From positions 310,001 through 374,000 of the forward strand of contig NZ_BPEW01000001.1 in assembly GCF_019654975.1 (NCBI RefSeq): a stretch of DNA of 64,000 nt, given 5' to 3'. The DNA comes from Shewanella sp. c952. Its GTDB lineage: Bacteria > Pseudomonadota > Gammaproteobacteria > Enterobacterales > Shewanellaceae. The position numbers and the translations under genes were made by a program. Shown here in pieces: positions 26,241-34,816 of the stretch. The stretch's first letter is position 1; every line of letters begins with the position of its first letter. A model generated the notes under the pieces. It saw only the letters and a program-made list of their open reading frames with translations, searched no databases and had not been told where the DNA came from.

Positions 26241-26957
26241 TTGATTGACTCTACGCTGCTAAAGGCACTCCACTGGAATACAGAACTTTCAGCAGGTTTG
26301 ACTGAAAAGTTGTTATCGATTGCCCAGCTTAAAACGCAATTGAAAGCGAGTGAGATGGACGGTGCGACGATTGCGCATCAAGGCGCCAGCTTTGTGGTAC
26401 AAGGCACCGTAACAATTTGCCTGCAAACCCCGAACCTTAAAACCGTCAACAATATCGTGATGGGCAAAGGGGATTGGTTTGGTAATTATGACAGCCGTAA
26501 CTCATCTTATACGCCATTTTTTATTAGCGGAATTGATGAGGTAACTCTTATCCATTTCAGTAATTTCGATCTACACCGTCTTGCTCAAGAGAATGTTGAG
26601 ATCTATAAGTGGTTTCATTCGTTGTCGCTGGAGTCTAAAACTAAGTGGCTGCAGTCGCAGTTGATGATGAGTGAGAATAAACTAAAGCGAGTGGTGTATC
26701 TGCTTTTGGAGCTTGCCGCTCATATTCCATTGCTACGTGGTGAGACACCTAAAGTGTCGATATCTCAACAGCAAATCAGTCAAATAACTGGTATTGCTCG
26801 TCAGCGAGTTAATGAGGTTATTAAGCAACTGGAAAAAGAACAGTTATTGCAAATTAAGCGCAGTTGTATTTACCTAACTGACTTAACCGGGCTGGGACAC
26901 AAACTTGATAAAGTCGATTTGAGCCTGCGAGATCCAAGGTTGATGATAGACCTTTAG
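26241..26957 (+). CDS. Crp/Fnr-family transcriptional regulator
   Basis: A 238-residue regulator with an N-terminal cyclic-nucleotide-binding-like beta-roll (about 15-120), a dimerisation helix and a C-terminal winged helix. The recognition segment is ISQQQISQITGIARQRVNEV (about 174-193). There are no cysteine cluster residues as in FNR, and the phosphate-binding cassette is not clearly conserved, so the effector is unknown. The TTG start has AAGG about eight bases upstream. Its 3' end overlaps the convergent rluF gene by 4 bp. Targets cannot be inferred. Confidence 0.82.
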   Translation: MIDSTLLKALHWNTELSAGLTEKLLSIAQLKTQLKASEMDGATIAHQGASFVVQGTVTICLQTPNLKTVNNIVMGKGDWFGNYDSRNSSYTPFFISGIDEVTLIHFSNFDLHRLAQENVEIYKWFHSLSLESKTKWLQSQLMMSENKLKRVVYLLLELAAHIPLLRGETPKVSISQQQISQITGIARQRVNEVIKQLEKEQLLQIKRSCIYLTDLTGLGHKLDKVDLSLRDPRLMIDL

Positions 26958-27676
26958 TTGGGAGCTATTGAAGCCAGCAGCTTGCCTAATTCAGTTTGAC
27001 TTAAAGGGCGCATCTCACCTTTAGCTAGGTCAGCTAGCTCTAGCGTTTGAATCGAAACTCTTTTCAGATCTATAACCTTAAACCCGAGTGCTTGAGACAT
27101 GCGGCGGATCTGTCTATTCAACCCTTGAGTCAAGATTATCTCATAGCTATCTGATGCTAAACGAGTGATAGTGCAGGGCAGAGTGGTGACCTCTTTATAA
27201 CTCACTCCCGCAGCCATTTTCTGTAAAAAGTCTTCATCAAAATTGCGATTAACTCTTACGTGATAAGTCTTATGGTGACCAAAGTCGGGGTGCATTAGCT
27301 GATGGGTTAGCTCACCGTCATTGGTGAGTAGTAATAGTCCACGGGAATCTTTATCGAGCCTACCCACTGGATAGAGTCGTGGTGATGTCGGTAGCAGATG
27401 CAGCAGGCTATTCGGAAGGTCGTCCAATAGACGACTGTCGGTGCCAACGGCTTTATTAAACAACCAGTAAGCTTTAGCTTCAACGGCTTTAAGTCGCTCA
27501 CCATCGACAACAATTTTCTCTAGGCAGTCTTGGCCGTCAGATGTGTCGATGAGGGTCACGCTATCAATATGGTTGGCGAGGCGATCGTTGAATATGACAT
27601 GGCCCTCTCTAATCAAACGCGTTGCAGCGCGGCGAGAACAGTATCCTGTCAGTGCTAAGTATTTTGCCAGCCTCAT
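26954..27676 (-). CDS. rluF: 23S rRNA pseudouridine synthase, RluF-like
   Basis: A 240-residue RsuA-family enzyme that isomerises uridine in 23S rRNA (position 2604 for E. coli RluF). An N-terminal S4 RNA-binding domain (MRLAKYLALTGYCSRRAATR) is followed by the catalytic domain with GRLDKDSRGLLLLTNDG, in which the Asp after GRL is the nucleophile. NRQIRRMSQALGF is the conserved C-terminal motif. It starts 8 bp after the stop of the membrane protein gene upstream, whose end overlaps the GGAGAG ribosome site, so the two are probably an operon. RluE/RsuA is the alternative, less likely from the S4 domain and sequence. Confidence 0.88.
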   Translation of the reverse strand: MRLAKYLALTGYCSRRAATRLIREGHVIFNDRLANHIDSVTLIDTSDGQDCLEKIVVDGERLKAVEAKAYWLFNKAVGTDSRLLDDLPNSLLHLLPTSPRLYPVGRLDKDSRGLLLLTNDGELTHQLMHPDFGHHKTYHVRVNRNFDEDFLQKMAAGVSYKEVTTLPCTITRLASDSYEIILTQGLNRQIRRMSQALGFKVIDLKRVSIQTLELADLAKGEMRPLSQTELGKLLASIAPN

Positions 27677-27683
27677 AGTGTTT

Positions 27684-28394
27684 TTATTGCTCTCCAGCTA
27701 AGTAGCGCTGAGACAGTTCGAGATAGTTTTTTATGGCTACTTTCCTTACCGTCCAGGCAAAAGATAAACACCAAAGCAGAACAATATTGGTTTGTAGCCA
27801 CATAGTGATAGCTACCCAGCATGGAGCGCTTTCGGGGGGGTCACAAGGGCTAAAGTCGAGAGTATTCCAATCGAGCTGTATCACTAAGGCTGATGCAGCG
27901 ATAAAACCCAGAATGCTCAAAATAAAAATGGGTCCTTTGCAGATGGAGTGCTGACTGAATCTGTCAGTAATACATAAAAAGTACATCAATACTGTGCCGA
28001 GTAAAAAGCAGGTTGATACTAAGCGGTGCATCTCTAGGTAATTAATCGGAAACATGCCCATTAACAGAACACTGATGCCGACCCAACCACCGACGAGGGA
28101 TAAGTAGTGACTAAAGAATCCTTGCTTGAGTTGGTACAAGCCGAACATCGCCAACATAATGCAAATACCTGTGATCATCAGTGCGATATTAAACACAAAG
28201 GCGAATTTAGCGTTGTTGTAGTCACCTAGAAAATCAGAACGGCGATTGAAAACAGCATCTCCGATAACCTGGTATTCAGCCCAAACAGAGATGGAAACAC
28301 CTGTAGCGGCGATGAGTGCACCAAAGAAAATGGTCAGTACGACTAATCGGTGTAGATCATACTGCACCGATTGATATTTAGCTCTATCTTCCAT
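27684..28394 (-). CDS. Six-helix inner membrane protein, DUF998-like
   Basis: A 236-residue protein with six hydrophobic segments and an inter-helix motif (SDFLGDYNNAKFAFVFN, about residues 45-61, and GMFPINYLEMHRLVST around 112-127) similar in layout to the DUF998 family. An extracytoplasmic loop contains CDPPESAPC, a likely disulfide pair. The function is unknown. It is upstream of and probably co-transcribed with rluF. The family assignment is tentative. Confidence 0.65.
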   Translation of the reverse strand: MEDRAKYQSVQYDLHRLVVLTIFFGALIAATGVSISVWAEYQVIGDAVFNRRSDFLGDYNNAKFAFVFNIALMITGICIMLAMFGLYQLKQGFFSHYLSLVGGWVGISVLLMGMFPINYLEMHRLVSTCFLLGTVLMYFLCITDRFSQHSICKGPIFILSILGFIAASALVIQLDWNTLDFSPCDPPESAPCWVAITMWLQTNIVLLWCLSFAWTVRKVAIKNYLELSQRYLAGEQ

Positions 28395-28530
28395 ACTTGC
28401 GCTTGCGAGCCATAAGTTAAATCCCTTGCTGTGATATGAGTAGGGTAAGTCATTATGACAAAAAGTGCTCGGGTGGTGCAGATATTTTCAGCATTGTTTT
28501 TAACTTGCGTATACACAGTGATTTATTTAG

Positions 28531-28560
28531 CAATAAAAAAGCACCCTTGAGGTGCTATTT
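28531..28560 (-). terminator. Intrinsic terminator after the NhaC-family gene
   Basis: Read on the minus strand, AGCACC-TCAAG-GGTGCT is followed by TTTTTTATT. It lies about 50 bp beyond the stop of the transporter gene. Confidence 0.88.
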
Positions 28561-28609
28561 TATTGCTATTTACACTATGACTAAATAATAGCTAACTTAC
28601 TCGGATTGA

Positions 28610-29959
28610 CTAAGCACGTTTACGAAATGCCACAATCAGCACCGCGACAACTGCTAAGATCATGCAGTACCATGCGTGAGTAACCACTTCTAATGGTGAT
28701 AAGCTAAAGGTTGATGCAACCAACAATGCTTGTGCGCCGTATGGGATTAGGCCTTGGATAATACATGAGAATATATCCAAAATACTGGCTGCACGTTTTG
28801 GCGTTACGCCATGCTTTTGGGCTAAATCTTTAGCAATATCACCAGTCACTACAATTGACACTGTGTTGTTAGCTACACAAGTATTGGTCGCTGCCACAAT
28901 GCCTGCCATGCCTAGCTCTGATGCGCGGCATGATGCTTCGCCTTTCGCTTTAGAGAATCGAGCAATCAGCTTTTCTATGTGCTTGCTAACAAAGGCTAGT
29001 CCGCCTTGTTGCTGCATAAGTGCAGCTAAGCCACCCACTAGCATAGATAGAATGAAAATTTCCTGCATGTTGCCAAAGCCAGCGTAAATATCTTGGCCAA
29101 ACTGAATAACGCCGTAGTCCATGGTCAGTAGCCCTGTAACACCAGCCAGTATAATACCCACAGTCAGTACAACAAATACGTTAAGGCCTGCAACTGCCAA
29201 GAACAGAATAGTGAGATAAGGAATGACTTTAATGAAGTCAATCTCTTGGGCTGCTACATCAGCTTGTCCTTGGCCAACTAAAGTGAAGATAATTAGAGTG
29301 ATAATAGATGCTGGAATCGCAAAGATAAGATTCTCTTTAAACTTATCTTTCATTTCACAGCCCTGAGTTCGCGTGGCTGCAATGGTGGTGTCAGAGATAA
29401 TTGATAAGTTATCACCAAAAAGAGCACCAGAGATAACAGCGCCCGCCATAATGGCTAAATCAATTTGTGCTTCGTTGGCAACACCCAGGGCGATAGGCGC
29501 CACAGCGGCAATCGTGCCCATTGAGGTACCCATTGCGGTTGCGATAAACGCCGCAATGACAAAGAAACCAGGTAACAATAAGCTTGAAGGCACGAGTGAT
29601 AAGCCCAAGGCTACAGTGGCATCAACACCGCCAGTTGCTTTTGCTACTGCCGCAAATGCACCCGCAAGCAGATAGATCATACACATTGCAATGATATTAG
29701 AATGACCAATACCTGCTAGAAATGTCTCAATTGATTGATTCAGTTTCTGCTTCGAGATCAGTATCGCAAAGATAATCGCCGGCAGAATCGCAACTACGCT
29801 CGGTAGTTGGTAAAAAGCAAAGTCGACACCTTGGCTTTGAAAGTAAACTCCAGCACCAATAAACAGTGTTAGAAAAAGAAAAAGCGGAGTTAGCGCAAGA
29901 AACGATGGCGCTGTTGCGTCAGTTGTTTGAGCTTTTGGGGCGTTACTGGAATTCGTCAA
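28610..29959 (-). CDS. NhaC-family transporter, probable methionine importer (MetT-like)
   Basis: A 449-residue polytopic membrane protein of the NhaC antiporter superfamily. It has the family's Gly/Thr-rich GTSMGTIAAVAPIA segment (about 144-157), GDNLSIISDTTIAATRTQG (about 182-200) and NTCVANNTVSIVVTG (about 358-372). The start is TTG with GAGAGA upstream. A MetJ-like operator (30093-30124) lies in the upstream region and resembles the one before metY. NhaC-type proteins under methionine control are called MetT in comparative genomics, so methionine uptake is a better guess than Na+/H+ exchange. The substrate itself is not shown by sequence. Confidence 0.82.
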   Translation of the reverse strand: MTNSSNAPKAQTTDATAPSFLALTPLFLFLTLFIGAGVYFQSQGVDFAFYQLPSVVAILPAIIFAILISKQKLNQSIETFLAGIGHSNIIAMCMIYLLAGAFAAVAKATGGVDATVALGLSLVPSSLLLPGFFVIAAFIATAMGTSMGTIAAVAPIALGVANEAQIDLAIMAGAVISGALFGDNLSIISDTTIAATRTQGCEMKDKFKENLIFAIPASIITLIIFTLVGQGQADVAAQEIDFIKVIPYLTILFLAVAGLNVFVVLTVGIILAGVTGLLTMDYGVIQFGQDIYAGFGNMQEIFILSMLVGGLAALMQQQGGLAFVSKHIEKLIARFSKAKGEASCRASELGMAGIVAATNTCVANNTVSIVVTGDIAKDLAQKHGVTPKRAASILDIFSCIIQGLIPYGAQALLVASTFSLSPLEVVTHAWYCMILAVVAVLIVAFRKRA

Positions 29960-30092
29960 TGTTATCTCTCTTATTTTAAATCAGTCATCGAACCACTGTT
30001 CCCATCGCCCTCCTAGCTGGAACAAACTGTGCTTTAAATGAATAAATTCACAGAATGGTACATCTCAATAGCTAAGAGGATATGAGATCAAG

Positions 30093-30124
30093 CGACGCCT
30101 GTCAATTTAGACGTCTAGATGTTT
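30093..30124. promoter_or_regulatory. MetJ operator upstream of the NhaC-family gene
   Basis: A perfect met box AGACGTCT (30109-30116) is followed directly by AGATGTTT (6 of 8). CGACGCCT (30093-30100, 6 of 8) is in phase two boxes upstream. It lies 134 bp before the transporter start and 200 bp before the divergent DUF3087 gene. The rest of the 365 bp gap shows no gene. Confidence 0.72.
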
Positions 30125-30324
30125 TTACTGCCAAAGTGAACGTTTGGTAAAAGTTGTGACATAAGTAGGATTAACCGCTACTTATTTTAGCAAGAACTTA
30201 ACTTGCCAACATTGAAGGATAAATACAAATGTTTTACCAAGACAAGGTGGATTTTGGAATATTAACTGATAGCTAAGGTGCTAGAATAGCAGCTCTTCTA
30301 TCTGCTTAATCTTGAGAGCCACTA

Positions 30325-30849
30325 ATGCAATTAATGCACGTTGATAAACAGACATATCGAAAGAACACTAATATTGTTATCGCGACGTTTGTTGCTAGTC
30401 TGGCCATACTGTCGCTGGTTTTTGGGTCATTGTTGATTCAGTTATTTGGCGCACCAGCACTACCTGATGACGGGTCGACGGGGAACTTTCATCTGAACGT
30501 ATTAGGTGTGATTCTGTCTTTAGTTGTCTGTAGCGGTGTGTTGCATAGTCAGAAGAATAAACCTTATATGCGCGAAGTTTATTACGTTTGGCGACTAAAG
30601 CAGCTGCACAACCAAATTTATCGTAAGCTGGCTAAAATAAAAGTGGCCGCTGAAAACAATGATGTAAATGCTTTCATCATCCTAAGTTTCTATTTTGTCA
30701 GCCTCAAGCAAGTTTATAGTTTGGATGACAATACGTTAACTATCGCGACAGTCGAAAAAGACCTTCAGCAGTTAAATGAAAAGATAGCATCGCTAGGGCT
30801 AACGATTTCAGCTGAGCAGTTTGAGCCAGAGCTGCTGGATAAGGTTTAG
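30325..30849 (+). CDS. DUF3087-family membrane protein
   Basis: A 174-residue protein with two transmembrane helices near the N-terminus (about residues 18-42 and 55-75) and a cytosolic helical remainder. The block NKPYMREVYYVWRLKQLHNQI (about 78-98) is typical of DUF3087 proteins in Shewanella and relatives. The function is unknown. A perfect hairpin follows the stop. Confidence 0.7.
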   Translation: MQLMHVDKQTYRKNTNIVIATFVASLAILSLVFGSLLIQLFGAPALPDDGSTGNFHLNVLGVILSLVVCSGVLHSQKNKPYMREVYYVWRLKQLHNQIYRKLAKIKVAAENNDVNAFIILSFYFVSLKQVYSLDDNTLTIATVEKDLQQLNEKIASLGLTISAEQFEPELLDKV

Positions 30850-30870
30850 TACTGATCGAGTCGCTGCTGT

Positions 30871-30894
30871 GTGAGCTAGCAATAGCTAGCTCAC
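30871..30894 (+). terminator. Perfect hairpin after the DUF3087 gene
   Basis: GTGAGCTAGC and GCTAGCTCAC form a 10 bp stem with an AATA loop 22 bp after the stop codon. It lacks a U tract, so it may be a mRNA end stabiliser or an inefficient terminator. Confidence 0.45.
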
Positions 30895-31006
30895 GGTTGT
30901 ACTGAAGTGAGTTACCTTCAGGCAAATATGATGGCAATAACTTGCGACCAATGCACTCCACTCAGCAGGCGTTTAGCTTAGCTGGACTCAAAGTAAAAAA
31001 ACATTT

Positions 31007-31022
31007 AGACTTCTAGATGGCT
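31007..31022 (+). promoter_or_regulatory. MetJ operator upstream of metY
   Basis: Adjacent boxes AGACTTCT (7 of 8 to AGACGTCT) and AGATGGCT (6 of 8) lie 48 bp before the metY ATG. The block ATTTAGAC-TTCTAGATG closely matches the block upstream of the NhaC-family gene. Confidence 0.7.
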
Positions 31023-31069
31023 ATTTGTTATGTTCATATTTCATTCAAATGGAATAGGAACTAGCTGGT

Positions 31070-32350
31070 ATGAAACTCGAATCTTTAGCACTGCATCATG
31101 GTTATGAATCGGAAGCGACCACTAAGGCGGCCGCGGTGCCTATCTATCAAACCACCTCTTATACCTTTGATGACACCCAACACGGAGCGGATCTATTCGA
31201 TCTTAAGGTGCCTGGTAATATCTACACTCGGATTATGAACCCCACTACCGATGTGCTTGAACAGCGCATTGCGGCTATTGAAGGCGGAATTGCTGCACTA
31301 GCGTTAGCATCGGGTATGGCGGCAATCACCTATGCAATCCAAGCCCTCACCGAAGTGGGTGACAATATTGTCAGTACCAGCCAGCTATACGGCGGCACTT
31401 ATAATCTATTTGCACATACACTACCAAGGCAAGGTGTTGAAGTCCGCATGGCGGGTTTTGATGAGTTCGAGCAGCTAGATGCACTTATTGATGACAAAAC
31501 TAAAGCACTTTTTTGTGAATCTATTGGTAATCCTGCCGGCAATATTGTTGATCTACAGCGCTTAGCTGAGATCGCTCATAAGCATGGTGTACCGCTAATT
31601 GTCGATAATACCGTAGCAACCCCGGTGTTATGTAAGCCGTTTGAACATGGCGCAGATATCGTCATTCACTCACTAACCAAATATATTGGTGGTCATGGTA
31701 CGACTATCGGTGGAGCGATTGTTGATAGTGGTAAGTTTGATTGGGCTGCGCAGCCAAAGCGTTTTGCGCTGCTTAATGAGCCAGATGCGTCCTACCATGG
31801 TGTGGTCTATACCCAAGCCTTCGGCCCTGCGGCATTTATTGGTCGTTGCCGTGTGGTTCCTTTAAGAAATACTGGCGCTGCACTCGCACCACAAAGTGCA
31901 TTCTTATTGCTGCAAGGGCTAGAAACTTTAGCGTTAAGAATGGAGCGCCATTGTGAAAATGCGCTAGTTTTAGCGCAGTATTTAGAGGCTCACCCAAAAG
32001 TGAGCTGGGTTAATTACGCTGCGCTGGCTAATAGTCCTTTTCATGATAATTGCCACAAAATCACTGGCGGTAAGGCCTCTGGTATTATTAGTTTTGGTAT
32101 TAAGGCGGCAGATGGGAAAGTGGCTGGCGGACAGTTTATTGATGCACTAAAAATGATTTTGAGACTGGTCAATATTGGCGATGCTAAATCATTGGCTTGC
32201 CATCCAGCTTCAACAACCCACAGGCAGCTCGATGCCGCTGAGCTGGAAAAGGCTGGAGTGTCGGAAGATTTAGTGCGGATCTCCGTGGGCATTGAACATA
32301 TTGACGATATCATTGCTGATGTCGAGCAGGCCTTAGCGCAAGCTTGTTAA
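31070..32350 (+). CDS. metY: O-acetylhomoserine (thiol)-lyase
   Basis: A PLP enzyme of the Cys/Met metabolism family that makes homocysteine (or methionine) from O-acetylhomoserine and sulfide (or methanethiol). The 426 residues are typical for MetY; cystathionine gamma-synthases are about 380-400. The [22 protein letters not shown]-like region (about 52-72), the PLP-anchoring Asp in IVDNTVATP and the Schiff-base Lys in [11 protein letters not shown] (about 207) are visible. GGAAC upstream is a usable ribosome site. A MetJ-like operator is present, as expected for a methionine gene. Confidence 0.93.
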   Translation: [426 protein letters not shown]

Positions 32351-32370
32351 CTTGTTCACACTTCAGTTAA

Positions 32371-32394
32371 AAGGTTAGCTTGCAGGCTAACCTT
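32371..32394 (+). terminator. Hairpin after metY
   Basis: AAGGTTAGC and GCTAACCTT form a 9 bp stem 20 bp after the stop. There is no clear U tract, so termination is uncertain. Confidence 0.45.
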
Positions 32395-32624
32395 GCCTGT
32401 CTGGCCGCAGAACATTCAGTAGGTAGTTGGGATAACTAGTGATGTGGCCAATAGGCAGTGCTTTAATGTCTTCGAAGGGGATAGATAGATATTTACTATA
32501 GTGTTGACTATGTCATTATTTTATATTGAAAAGCGTTAAATCAAGTTACCAAGTTCACAATTTTTTTTCATGTGTTACTCTGCTATTTACTACTCATAAA
32601 GAGTTAAGTTTAAAGAGTTGTAAA

Positions 32625-34496
32625 ATGCATAAAAAAATAATAATCGCGATCACATGTTCTGTTTTTATGGCACTTTTTTCCTCTGCTCATGCGAATACTA
32701 CGCTGCTGCAGTTAGAAACAAAGTTTAAAGATAACTTTCCAGAAACGGCGCTATCCACACTTAATAATGCTGACATCGCAGAAGATGAATTAACCGCATC
32801 TGAACGTGCGCGCTTGTACTTCCTCTATGGCCAAGCTTATGAGAAGGCTCGTCAGCTAGAGTTAGCGATTGAAAGTTATGATAAAGGTATCGCTGAAGTT
32901 GAGTCTCTACCTATTTCAGACATACTGATCGATAGTTATTTAGAACGCTCTTTTGCTGCCTACTTGCAGACTAACGACCCGGCTGCTTACTGTGTTGACC
33001 GTCGTAAGGCTCTTGAATATGCACGACAACATGACAATCAAGAATTGCTTGCTAAGACTCTGACCCAAAACGCTTATTGCTATTATACAGCTACAACTGT
33101 TAATGAAGGGATTGCGCTGCTCGATGAGGCGATGGTGATTGTTGATAAAGGTGAGCAGCTAGATGTACACAGAAAAGCGGTTATCTATAATGCTACTGGC
33201 AGTTTATATCGCATTGCAGGCTTACATAAACGTGCCTACGATAATTTTAACAAAGCCTATGAAACTTGGAAAACGGTAGACGACAAAGAAGACATGTTTA
33301 ACATGCAGCATAATATGATTAGCTCAGCGATTAAGTCTGGTGATTGGGATAATGCTAAAGTTAATATTGCTGCACAGTTTACCTTAGCGGAACAAGCTCC
33401 TGAATTTAAAGATTTTTACTTTTTTGCCTACCTAAATGCTGGCCGAGTGGCACTTGGGACCTTCGATTACTCACTTGCGGTTTCACACCTCGAACAAGCC
33501 GTTGCCTTTAAAGATACCACTCAAGAGCGCTATTTTGTCACCAGTAGCCATCTGTTTTTGGCATTAGCGTATATGCGAACCGGTGAGGTAGATAAAGCGG
33601 CTAATATGGCGGCTATTTTTAAACAAGATACGCGTTTCCCTGCCAATATGACCAGTATGGCGCTGACCGCTGATGCGATTTTGGCATTCGACAACCGTGA
33701 CTACTTGAGTTCAGTGAATACGCTGTTAAAAATTATAGATGAAGAGCGTGAGCAAAATAAGATCATCATCAATAATAAGGTCATAGAAGCCGCATTAGAT
33801 CATAACGCTAAACTGGCAGAGTTCGAGAATATGTTATTAGCGAATAAGCTCGAGCTCAAGGAGCTGAGCTTGAAAGCCGCCACAGATAAAGAGCGCATCA
33901 GTGAACTTAAGCTCAGTATCTATTTTTTAGTGGCAGTGGTGCTATTAGCAGCAATAATCTTCCTGCTACATTCTCGAAAAGTGTTTATGGGTCGCGCCCA
34001 AACTGATTATCTCACCGGTATTGCTAACCGAGGGTATACCTTTGTGGCAGGCGATAAAATCCTCGAAAAAGCGATCAAAAAGCAGCAGTCAGTATCGGTG
34101 ATCATTTTTGATATCGATAACTTTAAAAGCATCAACGATCAATATGGTCATCATGTTGGTGATCTCACCATTCAAGCTACGACCAAACGTATTCAGCGTT
34201 TGCTTAAAGAGCAAGACCTTATAGGTCGAATTGGTGGCGAAGAGTTTCTTATTATTTTACCTGATACCAGTGGCGAAGAAGCAGCAGCGATTTCTGAGCG
34301 GATCCGCAGCGCCGTTGCATCACAGCCTTTTCAGTTTGATGAGATTAAATTAGAGCTAACTATTAGTTTGGGTATTGCGGTTTTACATGAACAAGCGACT
34401 ACGCTGAGTGAGCTCGTCATAGAAGCAGATCAAGCGCTCTATAAGGCCAAGTTCTCGGGTAAGAATAAGGTCTATCTCGCTTGGCAACGTGCCTAA
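32625..34496 (+). CDS. TPR-containing membrane diguanylate cyclase
   Basis: A 623-residue sensor-type protein predicted to make cyclic di-GMP. The ATG at 32625 directly yields a signal peptide (HKKIIIAITCSVFMALFSSAHA); an upstream TTG would add 33 unlikely residues. Helical TPR-like repeats fill about residues 35-400 in the periplasm. A coiled coil, a transmembrane helix (about 432-452) and a C-terminal GGDEF domain follow. The active-site motif is GGEEF at 537-541, with FDIDNFKSIND present for Mg/GTP binding. The inhibitory RxxD site is replaced by KEQD, so product inhibition may be lost. The input signal is unknown. Confidence 0.9.
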   Translation: MHKKIIIAITCSVFMALFSSAHANTTLLQLETKFKDNFPETALSTLNNADIAEDELTASERARLYFLYGQAYEKARQLELAIESYDKGIAEVESLPISDILIDSYLERSFAAYLQTNDPAAYCVDRRKALEYARQHDNQELLAKTLTQNAYCYYTATTVNEGIALLDEAMVIVDKGEQLDVHRKAVIYNATGSLYRIAGLHKRAYDNFNKAYETWKTVDDKEDMFNMQHNMISSAIKSGDWDNAKVNIAAQFTLAEQAPEFKDFYFFAYLNAGRVALGTFDYSLAVSHLEQAVAFKDTTQERYFVTSSHLFLALAYMRTGEVDKAANMAAIFKQDTRFPANMTSMALTADAILAFDNRDYLSSVNTLLKIIDEEREQNKIIINNKVIEAALDHNAKLAEFENMLLANKLELKELSLKAATDKERISELKLSIYFLVAVVLLAAIIFLLHSRKVFMGRAQTDYLTGIANRGYTFVAGDKILEKAIKKQQSVSVIIFDIDNFKSINDQYGHHVGDLTIQATTKRIQRLLKEQDLIGRIGGEEFLIILPDTSGEEAAAISERIRSAVASQPFQFDEIKLELTISLGIAVLHEQATTLSELVIEADQALYKAKFSGKNKVYLAWQRA

Positions 34497-34530
34497 AGCT
34501 GAAGGGCCTTTAAGCCATAAACATTACACC

Positions 34531-34558
34531 GCAGCCCAAGTCTTGGGCTGCTTAATTT
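34531..34558 (+). terminator. Terminator after the GGDEF gene
   Basis: GCAGCCCAAG and CTTGGGCTGC form a near-perfect palindrome, followed by TTAATTT. The remaining 34559-34816 stretch shows no gene and should carry the porin promoter. Confidence 0.75.
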
Positions 34559-34816
34559 GATGTTCAATCTGCGTTACCAGCTTGCCAGTCATAAACTTTT
34601 CATCATATTGAGTAAACCTACTAAAGCAATTTGACCTCCCAGCGCCAACTTACAGCGATGCTTCTAGTGTTATCAACTTGTATTAACCTATTTATTTGCT
34701 ATGTTTTTTGGGTAGTGATTGCTGTTTTGAATATCAATTATGCTTATAAAAATCAAGGCCAGCTAATGTATGACGCTAAAGCAGAAAATGGATAAATAAC
34801 CAAGGTTGGAGATATT

